Positions 8,218 through 15,548 of a stretch of DNA of 64,000 nt are shown here, piece after piece. A program made the translations under genes and the position numbers. Source of the stretch: Campylobacter gastrosuis (GTDB taxonomy: Bacteria > Campylobacterota > Campylobacteria > Campylobacterales > Campylobacteraceae); assembly GCF_030249845.1 (NCBI RefSeq), contig NZ_JANURM010000004.1, positions 1 through 64,000 on the forward strand, given 5' to 3'. Numbering within the stretch: the stretch's first letter is position 1; every line of letters starts with the position of its first letter. The notes below the pieces were generated by a model. It saw only the letters and a program-made list of their open reading frames with translations. It searched no databases and was not told the DNA's origin.

Positions 8218-8790
8218 ATGGCAAAAATTTACATTTATGGCGGTAGCGGACACGGGCTTGTTTGTGCTGACGTGGCAAGTAGCGTGGGATACGATGAGAT
8301 CGTGTTTTTAGACGATAAAAGCGATATGAAATTTAGCCCAAATTTGCCAAAAGCCGATATTTTTATAGCCGTTGGCGATAACAAAACTCGCTCGGTGCTA
8401 ACAAAACGTGTGCTTGACGCTGGATTTAGCCTAGTTTCGCTCGTGCATAAAAGTGCAGTCATTAGCCAAAGTGTCGCCCTAGCACGAGGTGTGCTTGTAA
8501 TGCCAAACGCCGTAATCAACGCAAAAGCCGTCATAAAAATGGGCGCAATCATCAACTCATCAGCCGTGATAGAGCACGAATGCGTGGTGGGTGAGTTTGC
8601 TCACATTAGTCCAAATGCCTCGATCGCTGGAGCCGTTAAAGTTGGCGACTTTACGCACGTTGGCATAGGCTCATCGGTGATTCAAGGCGTAAATATCGGC
8701 GAAAACTGCATAATCGGCGCTGGCAGCGTGGTCGTAAAAGATATAGCTGACAACCAAAAAGCCTACGGCGTCCCAGCTAGGGTCGTTTAG
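8218..8790 (+). CDS. pglD: UDP-4-amino-sugar acetyltransferase PglD
   Basis: PglD acetylates the 4-amino group of the UDP-sugar on the way to UDP-diNAcBac. The 190-residue protein has the N-terminal substrate-binding fold (YGGSGHGLVCADVA). A left-handed beta-helix of hexapeptide repeats follows from about residue 85, with the conserved histidine in INSSAVIEHECVV and SPNASIAGAVKVG. GGGGCAAAA precedes the ATG, 8 nt after pglC. It ends the cluster; the partners PglE and PglF are not in this window. Confidence 0.93.
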   Translation: MAKIYIYGGSGHGLVCADVASSVGYDEIVFLDDKSDMKFSPNLPKADIFIAVGDNKTRSVLTKRVLDAGFSLVSLVHKSAVISQSVALARGVLVMPNAVINAKAVIKMGAIINSSAVIEHECVVGEFAHISPNASIAGAVKVGDFTHVGIGSSVIQGVNIGENCIIGAGSVVVKDIADNQKAYGVPARVV

Positions 8791-8960
8791 TTTTTATTTT
8801 AATTATATTAAAAAGAATAAAAGGCGTTTTTGGATTAAAATTTTAGTGTAGTTTATAAATTTTTTCTAAATGTAAAGCTAACTTGTTACTTGGTAAATGG
8901 CGAAAATTTTGTGAAAAATGCAAAATTTAAAAACGCTAAAACGTAAAAAAAATCCAAACT

Positions 8961-8993
8961 GCGAACGCCGATTGAAAATCGGCAAGTGTTCGC
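8961..8993. repeat. Palindromic element (CGAACGCCGATT family), copy A
   Basis: GCGAAC-GCCGATT...AATCGGC-aagt-GTTCGC forms a 7-bp inner stem and a 6-bp outer stem with a 4-nt bulge. A related element stands at 19214-19239 after mscL, sharing the core CGAACGCCGATT and AATCGG. Confidence 0.7.
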
Positions 8994-9025
8994 CACCTTA
9001 GAAGCGTTGTCGTGGGGGAGCAGAC

Positions 9026-9063
9026 GACCACAAAAATGGTATTACGATACCATTTTTGTGGTC
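9026..9063. repeat. 17-bp perfect inverted repeat
   Basis: The 17 bases at 9026-9042 are exactly complementary to 9047-9063 around a 4-nt loop (TACG). The flanks GCAGAC and TGC can extend or shift the pairing. No T-run follows on the plus strand, so a plain terminator is unlikely. Confidence 0.85.
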
Positions 9064-9075
9064 TGCGAGTTATAG

Positions 9076-9156
9076 TTAAGGGAAAAGGGGGCGACCCTAC
9101 TTCGCTTTGCTCGTTCTAAAAGCAGAACGCAAAAGAAGCCCCCCCTTCTCCCTTAA
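9076..9156. repeat. Large hairpin with purine and pyrimidine arms
   Basis: TTAAGGGAAAAGGGGG (9076-9091) pairs with CCCCCTTCTCCCTTAA (9141-9156) with one non-Watson-Crick position. The inside can fold further: CTTC..TTTG..CGTTCT (9100-9117) pairs with AGAACG-CAAA-GAAG (9124-9137). The whole 81-nt block can form one long imperfect hairpin. Confidence 0.8.
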
Positions 9157-9371
9157 AATAAAGTGAGCGACGCTCTAAATAAAATCCAACGTTCTATTTC
9201 AAATAAAAATTTTGTTTTCAAATTATGGCAAAGACAAGAGATGATCCTAATCCGCTTTGCTCGTGCCAAAAATCAAACAAAATGCAAAAACATACAAAAC
9301 CACACAAATTTTTAAAAAATCAAAACCAAAAAATGCAAGCAGGTTGATTTCACGTTTTTATTTTTTAAAAA

Positions 9372-9772
9372 CTAATGAGTATTTAACAAAAATAAAATAA
9401 GCACAAGAATCACAAGCACAAAAATAAGCTTTGAAATTTGCACCAGCCTGTAACGCCTTAAAGCCTTTTTAAACAGCAAATTATCAACGCCAAGAGCCCT
9501 TAAAGTGGCGTTTATTTCATCGTTTGTGCTGTTTTTATCGTATAAAATAATGAGCGAACAGCCCTATTTTTTCATAAAATTTGGGTCTAAAAACGCCACA
9601 AATTTATCCCCAGCACGCCTGATTTCTTGCTTTCTACGGCACATAACGCCGTGAGCGTTAATGGTGCTAATTATCTCGTGTATGGCGTTTTGCTCGTCCT
9701 CGCCATTTAAATTTGGGCGTTTTTGGTAGTTATGCTCGTGCCATCACGCCTTTTAAAAGTTGCTAAAATCAT
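9372..9772 (-). pseudogene. Broken gene for a small C-terminally anchored membrane protein
   Basis: On the minus strand an ATG at 9770-9772 with AAGG upstream starts MILATFKRRDG..., which hits a stop after 21 codons. A one-base shift near 9705-9715 restores a long coherent frame (GEDEQNAIHEIISTINAHG... DKFVAFLDPNF). That frame has an amber TAG at 9564-9566 and then continues coherently (LYDKNSTNDEINATLRALG) to a C-terminal hydrophobic helix and a TAG at 9372-9374. The original would be about 133 residues. The family was not recognised. UAG is not a selenocysteine codon, so this is a lesion and not recoding. Confidence 0.65.
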
Positions 9773-9867
9773 TGTAAAACCTTATGTTTTTTGGCTATTT
9801 AAAAGCCATTTACACCATTATATTTCAAAAAAAAACAACTTAAAGTTAATGAAAAGTATAAAAATAG

Positions 9868-10550
9868 TTAAAATTTTATCTTGTAGGTTATGCTTTTTGC
9901 GAATTCGTAGGTGCGTTTTTGGGCGAAATTCATATTTAAATTAGCACTGATAAAGCTAGGTAAAAGCGTGATTTGAGCGTTTAAAGATGCTAAAAATTCG
10001 GTGTTTTCTTTAAGAGATGATGATAATTTCTCGCAATTTTCTATCTTGCCAGAGATTTGCCCTGTTTTTAAATAAAATTTCACTCGTTCGCCAAAAAAGC
10101 TTGGCAGAGCGTTTAAATTTATTTCCTCATCTTTAATAAATTTTTTTAGCTCATCACTGCTAACTGACGTTTCATTCATATTTTCGTGCTTTTGTATTTG
10201 ATGAGTGTGTTGTGTTTGTGTTTTGTTTTTATTTAAATTTGCACTGGCATTTAGCTCTCCACCGACGCCTTTTACCTTTGCTTCTGTGTTAAAATCAGCA
10301 CCAAAATTGGTGCTTAAATGCTCTTTTGACTGCGTTTCATAGCTAAACTCATACGATTTTATACCCATACGAAGCGAGAGAGCAAAGACTGCTCGGTTTA
10401 AGTCATAAACGTAAATTCTAAAAAGCTAAAAATTTCATCCTTGCTAACCATTGTCATATCAAAAATTTCAAGGTCAGCACCATTTTGTCTAACCTCATTT
10501 TTTAACTCTTTTTGCTTTAAATTTTGTAATTCAATTTTGTTTTTTCTTTG
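9868..10550 (-). pseudogene. Frameshifted hypothetical gene
   Basis: An intact-looking frame from an ATG at 10368 (166 codons, MGIKSYEF...) has no ribosome site. Its frame stays open upstream to 10425 with sensible sequence (YVYDLNRAVFALSLR). A second frame from 10550 to 10398 encodes a coiled-coil-like stretch followed by DLEIFDMTMVSKDEIFSF. The two join if one base is changed in the T5 tract at 10420-10424, giving a product of about 225 residues. No start codon is seen at its 5' end. The protein is polar, with a Gln/His/Asn-rich middle. The family was not recognised. Confidence 0.6.
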
Positions 10551-10582
10551 TTAAATTAAGGTATTTTATTTAAAAAAACGGC

Positions 10583-11575
10583 TTAAAGTAAATGAGAAAA
10601 TAAATTTTCTTGTGGTTTTTGCTGATTTAGGGCGTTTAAAACTTCTAGTTTTTTGCTAAAAACTAAAATGTAGCGAAAATTTTTAAGCGTTGTAATTTCA
10701 GAAACATTATCAAAATAAAAGGCGTTTTTTACCTTAAAATTTTCACTTTTTGGGATTGCGATGATAAAATCATCTTGGCTAAAATTTTCACTAAGATAGC
10801 TTATTTCAAGCTTTAAAAGCTCTAAGTCGCTCTCAACTATAACGGCACGAAATGTTGAGCCAAAGCTTGTAGCTTGAAAATCCTTATCAATAAAAATCGG
10901 CTCAAAATGCCCTAAATTTTTAAAATCTGAAATTTTAAACGAGATATTATTTTGGTTTAAAAATTTAATTAAACCGCAAAAATCGCCTAAAAAAACTTCT
11001 GAAATGTTTAAATTTTGATAATAAACGCCATCACAAATTGTGTTTATAAAAAACATTGAGCCTTTGGTCGTTAAAGTCGCATTTGGGTCTGAAAAAACGC
11101 ACTCGTAAATGGGCGAGAGCTGCTCTAAAAGATAGCTCTTATCGCTAAAAAAAATCTCGCCCTTCCTAGCAAAATAGACGCTTTTAAAAAGCTCGTCAAT
11201 TTGAGTGGGCAAAAGCGTGGCATTTTTCACGCTCATACGCCCTAAAATCGCCATTAAAACGGCATTTACGTAAAAAAATTTAAGCCCATTTTGGCTGATA
11301 AAAAACCGCATAAGTCTAAACAGCGCACTTTGGATATTTTCAACCTTAATGTATGCGACTTCTTCATCAGAAATTTTCACGCTTTCGCTAGTTATTATGG
11401 CGTAAGCGCCGTTTTTTAGGGCTTCATCAATGTCTAGCTGATTTGCCATTAGACAGATAAACGCTTCGCCACGTTTTATCGCCTTTGCGTGAAAATTAAA
11501 GCCACTAACCTGCGAAATTACAGGGTTATTTAGCAAAATTCCATTTAAAAGGCGACTTAAACTCTCAACTCTCAT
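10583..11575 (-). CDS. Mur-ligase-like protein lacking the ATP loop (Cj0837c position)
   Basis: This 330-residue protein directly follows metG (TAG then ATG with no gap), where C. jejuni has the hypothetical Cj0837c. Residues 20-95 look like the N-terminal UDP-binding domain of MurE/MurF: GFNFHAKAIKRGEAFICL, then DIDEALKNGAYAIIT. After that a family ligase would show GTNGKT, but here the sequence reads FFYVNAVLMAILGRMSVKN, so no ATP site is visible. The remainder is not recognised. It may be a degenerate Mur-ligase relative with a binding or regulatory role. Function unknown. Confidence 0.75.
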   Translation of the reverse strand: MRVESLSRLLNGILLNNPVISQVSGFNFHAKAIKRGEAFICLMANQLDIDEALKNGAYAIITSESVKISDEEVAYIKVENIQSALFRLMRFFISQNGLKFFYVNAVLMAILGRMSVKNATLLPTQIDELFKSVYFARKGEIFFSDKSYLLEQLSPIYECVFSDPNATLTTKGSMFFINTICDGVYYQNLNISEVFLGDFCGLIKFLNQNNISFKISDFKNLGHFEPIFIDKDFQATSFGSTFRAVIVESDLELLKLEISYLSENFSQDDFIIAIPKSENFKVKNAFYFDNVSEITTLKNFRYILVFSKKLEVLNALNQQKPQENLFSHLL

Positions 11576-13474
11576 CTAGCCCACAACCGCTCCGTTTTTA
11601 ACCTTTTGGTGAGTCCCAAGAAGCACGAGCGAGCCGTCATCGGCTGATAAAATCATACCTTGACTGACATATTTTTTCATCATCACGCGCTCTTTTAGGT
11701 TGGCTAAAACGCAAACTTGTTTGCCAATAAGCGTGGCTGGGTCGTAAAATTTAGCAATGCCTGAAAGGATTTGGCGTGGCTCATTTTCGCCTAGATCAAT
11801 CTTAAATTTAAGCAGTTTATCGCTACCTTCAACCCTTTCACACTCTAAAACTTCGCCGACTTTTATGACGATTTTTGCAAAGTCATCAATGCTAATAATC
11901 TCGCTTTTTTCTTCATCTTTTTGTGGTGCGCTCATTTGTGGATTTGGCATTAACTCACCCTCAATGCGAGTAATTAACGGCTCGGTTTTAACGGCTTTAA
12001 AGTCTAAAAGCTCTGCATTTTTAACCAAACGCTCGTAATTTTTTGGCGAAATTTCAAAGCCAAGAGCGGCTGCGATTTTATCGCAAGTTTTTGGCATAGC
12101 TGGGCTTAAAAGCAGTGCAACTTTGGCTAGTAAATTTGCACAAAGCCCCACAAGAGCGTTGGCTTCATCGGTTTTATTCTCTTTTATGAGCGTCCAAGGC
12201 TCATACTTTGCAATAGCCGTATTTGCAAGTGTTATCACTCGCCAAAGCTCTTCTAAATAGCGATTTGGCGCGATATTTTCTAAATTATTAATGGCATTTT
12301 TTAGATACTCATCTGCTTCATTTAGTTCTGCTTTATAAAATTTAACCACATTTTTTGATGAAATTTCAAAGTTGCTATACTTCATACTCATACCAATTAT
12401 ACGACTTAAAAGGTTACCAAGCCCATTGCCAAGCTCGGAGTTAATCCGCTCAATGAGTGCCTTTTGGCTAAAATCGCCGTCTTGCCCAAATGGCACTTCA
12501 CGAAGCAAAAAGTAGCGAAAATTTTCAAGTCCGTAAGCGTCTGCTACCTCTTTTGGATTTACGACATTGCCTTTGCTTTTACTCATTTTTTCGCCATTTC
12601 TAGTCCACCAGCCGTGAGCTGCTACGCATTTTGGCAAAGGTAGCTCTAAGCTCATTAAAAACGCTGGCCAATACACAGCGTGAAAGCGTAAAATATCCTT
12701 GCCAACAAGGTGTGTCGTGTCGCTCCAAAAGTCCATTTTAGCGTTATCTCGTGAGTAGCCAAGCGTCGTTAAGTAGTTTATTAACGCATCAAGCCAAACA
12801 TACATAACGTGCTTTGGGTCGTTTAAATTTTCTGGTAGTTTTACGCCCCAGTCAAAGCTGGTGCGAGTGATTGAGAGATCTTTTAAACCGCCCTTTACAA
12901 AGCTTACAACTTCGTTTTTTTTGCCCTTTGGGACGATGCAATTTTCGTTTTCTTCATACCATTTTAAAAGGGCGTTTTCATATTTTGATAGTCTAAAAAA
13001 GTAGCTTTCTTCTTTAACAACGCTAGTTTTTCGCCCACAATCTGGACAGCAGTTATCATCAAGTAGCTGAGTTTGGGTAAAAAATGTTTCGCAACTAACG
13101 CAGTAAAAGCCCTCGTATTCGCCCTTGTAAATGTCGCCCTTTTCATACATTTTAGCAAAGGCGTTTTGTGCTGTTAGCTTGTGTGTTTCGTCGGTTGTTC
13201 TGATAAAATAATCATAGCTTATCTCAAACTCGTCCCACAATGAGCGAAATTTACCGCTTATCTCATCGGCGTATTCTTTTGGGGTTTTGCCCCTTAGTTT
13301 TGCGGCTTGTTCTATCTTTTGTCCGTGCTCATCAGTGCCAGTCATAAAGTAGGTTTCATTGCCTTTTAAACGGCTAAAACGCGCTAAGGTGTCAGTGATG
13401 ATAGTCGTGTAGGCGTGTCCGATGTGTGGGACGTCATTTACGTAATAAATTGGTGTTGTGAAGTATTTTTTCAT
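11576..13474 (-). CDS. metG: Methionyl-tRNA synthetase
   Basis: The 632-residue class I synthetase charges tRNA(Met). It shows the HIGH motif (HIGH, residues 17-20), a one-zinc knuckle (CVSC at 125-128 and CPDCG at 143-147) and KMSKS at 296-300. A C-terminal OB-fold tRNA-binding domain follows from about residue 530 (IKVGEVLECERVEGSDKLL). AAAGGAT precedes the ATG. The order metG-small Cys protein-fbp-mobB matches C. jejuni Cj0838c-Cj0841c. Confidence 0.97.
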   Translation of the reverse strand: MKKYFTTPIYYVNDVPHIGHAYTTIITDTLARFSRLKGNETYFMTGTDEHGQKIEQAAKLRGKTPKEYADEISGKFRSLWDEFEISYDYFIRTTDETHKLTAQNAFAKMYEKGDIYKGEYEGFYCVSCETFFTQTQLLDDNCCPDCGRKTSVVKEESYFFRLSKYENALLKWYEENENCIVPKGKKNEVVSFVKGGLKDLSITRTSFDWGVKLPENLNDPKHVMYVWLDALINYLTTLGYSRDNAKMDFWSDTTHLVGKDILRFHAVYWPAFLMSLELPLPKCVAAHGWWTRNGEKMSKSKGNVVNPKEVADAYGLENFRYFLLREVPFGQDGDFSQKALIERINSELGNGLGNLLSRIIGMSMKYSNFEISSKNVVKFYKAELNEADEYLKNAINNLENIAPNRYLEELWRVITLANTAIAKYEPWTLIKENKTDEANALVGLCANLLAKVALLLSPAMPKTCDKIAAALGFEISPKNYERLVKNAELLDFKAVKTEPLITRIEGELMPNPQMSAPQKDEEKSEIISIDDFAKIVIKVGEVLECERVEGSDKLLKFKIDLGENEPRQILSGIAKFYDPATLIGKQVCVLANLKERVMMKKYVSQGMILSADDGSLVLLGTHQKVKNGAVVG

Positions 13475-13483
13475 CTTTATCCT

Positions 13484-13672
13484 TTAAAATTCAAATCCGC
13501 CAGAATCGCCCTTTGACATTGAGTTGTAGGCGGCATCTACGTAGTTTTTGCGAGTTTCGCACTCAAAAATCAGCTCGCAGTTAAAGCAAGAGCTTAGCCC
13601 CTTTTGTGCTTGGCAGTCAGTTAAAATTTTAGCCATTTCATCAAGCCTTAACTCAAACTCATCTTTAACCAT
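13484..13672 (-). CDS. Small four-cysteine protein (Cj0839c position)
   Basis: A 62-residue protein of unknown function is conserved in position between fbp and metG. Four cysteines (C20, C29, C32, C38) sit in a C-x8-C-x2-C-x5-C pattern that could bind a metal or cluster. The tail is Gly/Ser-rich and ends GGFEF. Its ATG overlaps the end of fbp by 8 nt, and metG follows after 9 nt, so all three are co-translated. Confidence 0.8.
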   Translation of the reverse strand: MVKDEFELRLDEMAKILTDCQAQKGLSSCFNCELIFECETRKNYVDAAYNSMSKGDSGGFEF

Positions 13673-14507
13673 TATAAGCCTTTAAAAGTGCCGTGATTTC
13701 ATACTTTGAGCCAAAAAAGCAAGGCGTTGTTTGATGAGTTTTTTCTACCTTTATATCAAGCAAATTTTTAGCTCCGTCAATCGCCGCGCCACCGGCATTT
13801 TCATAAATAAACGCAAACGGCAATACTTCAAAAAGCACCCTAAGTTTGCCATTTTGCGCGTCACTCGTGGCTGGATAGCTAAATAGTCCACCGCCTTTTA
13901 GTAAAATTTGGTGCAAGTCAGCGACCATTGCGCCAGAGTAGCGAAGTCGGTAACCCTCTTCAAATAGCGATTTTATAAACTTTGCGTGAGTGGGGCTCCA
14001 ACCCTTTTGCGTCGCGCCACTTGCGTTTAGTTTGCCCTTTTCATTTAGGCTTAGCTCTTTTATAAATTTAAACTCGCCCTGCCTATCAAGCCTAAATAGC
14101 TCTGGTTTAGCGCCACTGCAAACCACAAGCTCTAAGCGTGGCCCATAGACTGCATAAACCGCCATTTTTAGGGCTTTTGGACTAAGTTCGTTTTCATAAA
14201 TGGCGAAAATTGAGCCGACTGCAAAATTTACATCAACAAGGCTTGAACCATCAAGCGGGTCGTAGGCGACTATGAATTTTGCGTTTTCATTTAAATTTAG
14301 TGGCTCATCTTTTTCTTCGCTAATTAACGCCTTTATGCTTGAAATTTTGCCAAGCGTCTCTGTAATTATCTCGTCGCTTAAAACGTCAAGTTTTAGCTGT
14401 GTGTCGCCAGTAGCGTTAGCGTGTGTGGTGTAGCCTAAATCGGCGTATTTTATCTCATCTGCGATTTTGATAACCGCTGTTTTAATTGCGTTTAAAATTT
14501 CATTCAT
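13665..14507 (-). CDS. fbp: Fructose-1,6-bisphosphatase (class I)
   Basis: This gluconeogenic enzyme removes the 1-phosphate of fructose-1,6-bisphosphate. The 280-residue protein shows the metal site DPLDGSS (83-89), EEKDEP before it, and the [18 protein letters not shown] block near the substrate site. It is slightly shorter than the 330-residue E. coli enzyme, as expected for Campylobacter. Campylobacter commonly lacks a full upper glycolysis and relies on this direction. Confidence 0.95.
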   Translation of the reverse strand: MNEILNAIKTAVIKIADEIKYADLGYTTHANATGDTQLKLDVLSDEIITETLGKISSIKALISEEKDEPLNLNENAKFIVAYDPLDGSSLVDVNFAVGSIFAIYENELSPKALKMAVYAVYGPRLELVVCSGAKPELFRLDRQGEFKFIKELSLNEKGKLNASGATQKGWSPTHAKFIKSLFEEGYRLRYSGAMVADLHQILLKGGGLFSYPATSDAQNGKLRVLFEVLPFAFIYENAGGAAIDGAKNLLDIKVEKTHQTTPCFFGSKYEITALLKAYNG

Positions 14508-14516
14508 CTTTACCCC

Positions 14517-14996
14517 TTAAACTTTTTTTGCATTTTTTAAAATCCACTCGCAAATGGCGTTCGTGTCGTCTAAATTTATATTTGTGATATCAAAATTAGT
14601 GCTATTTTGATAGGTCGCTATGGCGTTTGAAAACGGCAAATAGCTCTCATCTATTTTATCCTTAAATACACTAATTCTTGGTAAATCAAGCGTTTTTAAG
14701 CCCTCAACTAAGAGCAAGTCAAACTCGCCAAGCATTTTTATGACATCATCAAGGCTTGACTTTTCTTTGCTAAAATATGTAGTTCTTGTTGGGCTAAGCA
14801 CGACTACATCGGCACCTGCCTCGCTAAATCTAAAACTATCCTTGCCCTTTACATCAAACTGCGCCTTATCGCCCGGGTCGTGCTTGATGACGACTACTTT
14901 TAGCCCTTGTGCTATGAAATTTTGTGTAACCTTTAAAATAAGCGTAGTCTTGCCACTATTTGACGGGCCAGAAAACGCAACTGCAAGCTGTTTCAT
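14517..14996 (-). CDS. mobB: Molybdopterin-guanine dinucleotide adapter MobB
   Basis: This P-loop GTPase helps attach GMP to molybdopterin. I chose the start at 14996 (MKQLAVAFSGPS) because AAAGG lies 5-6 nt before it; a longer frame to 15044 adds 16 residues without support. The P-loop GPSNSGKT is at residues 10-17, followed by VVVIKHDP and LLLVEGLKTLDLPRI, both typical of MobB. It fits with molybdenum enzymes such as formate dehydrogenase, which also need SelA/SelB. Confidence 0.9.
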   Translation of the reverse strand: MKQLAVAFSGPSNSGKTTLILKVTQNFIAQGLKVVVIKHDPGDKAQFDVKGKDSFRFSEAGADVVVLSPTRTTYFSKEKSSLDDVIKMLGEFDLLLVEGLKTLDLPRISVFKDKIDESYLPFSNAIATYQNSTNFDITNINLDDTNAICEWILKNAKKV

Positions 14997-15083
14997 AAAA
15001 ACCTTTTTTGTAAAAATAGCTTTGATTATAGCCAAAACAGACAAAAATTACGATAAAATACACCAAAAATTTAGGGTAAAAAT

Positions 15084-15548
15084 ATGAGAAAAATTATAAA
15101 TTTTATGGTGATTTTGGCGTTTTTTGTGGGCTGTTCTAGCAAAGAAATAATCCACGAGCCAATAAAAAATGAAATTTTAGCCTACACACAAAAGGCTGAG
15201 ATTATCAGCCAAAATGAGCGTGCCTTAATCGTAGCGACTTATACAAATCCGATACAAAAATCAGATGATGAAAATTTCATAATCTCAATAAATCCAGCCG
15301 ATTTTAAAATCCTAAATGCCAGTGTAAATGGCGATTTTGACGTGAAATTTAGCGAAATTTCAGATAAAGATGAGAGATTAAACAAAGCTGGATTTAACCT
15401 GCCTTGGGCAAGGCATTACGAGCTAATCGCACCCACAAAAGATAGCAAAAAGCTCGTTTTAGTGCTTAAAATTTCTCAAAATGATAGCCCCCACGAGGTT
15501 CGTTTAGAATTTGCAAAAGTTGCGAAATCTTTATATTGGAACCCATAA
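15084..15548 (+). CDS. Putative lipoprotein (Cj0842 position)
   Basis: The 154-residue protein has a lipoprotein signal with lipobox FFVGC and the acylated Cys at residue 17. The mature part is small, with no recognised domain. AGGG precedes the ATG. It lies divergent to mobB and its 3' end overlaps the convergent slt gene by 83 nt, so the last 27 codons are coding on both strands. The same arrangement of neighbours is remembered for C. jejuni Cj0841c-Cj0843c. Function unknown. Confidence 0.8.
   Translation: MRKIINFMVILAFFVGCSSKEIIHEPIKNEILAYTQKAEIISQNERALIVATYTNPIQKSDDENFIISINPADFKILNASVNGDFDVKFSEISDKDERLNKAGFNLPWARHYELIAPTKDSKKLVLVLKISQNDSPHEVRLEFAKVAKSLYWNP

Larger units (their letters stand above)
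8791..9371. other. Gene-free region with three strong hairpins
   Basis: This 581-bp stretch after pglD holds no credible reading frame. Its first 165 bases are plain AT-rich DNA. Bases 8961-9156 hold three adjacent inverted repeats, listed separately. The core CCGCTTTGCTCGT at 9251-9263 echoes TTCGCTTTGCTCGT at 9101-9114, suggesting a second degraded copy of part of the large hairpin. The rest (9157-9371) shows nothing recognisable. Confidence 0.6.

Noticed and set aside
9026..9156. Ordinary rho-independent terminators
   Set aside because: Stems are too long, no T-run follows on the plus strand, and no gene ends close by.
9564..9566. In-frame stop read as selenocysteine, given selA/selB
   Set aside because: The codon is TAG, while selenocysteine uses TGA, and a frameshift is also present in the same gene.
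9723..9944. Plus-strand 73-codon reading frame
   Set aside because: It has no ribosome site or recognisable protein features and runs antisense to two broken minus-strand genes.
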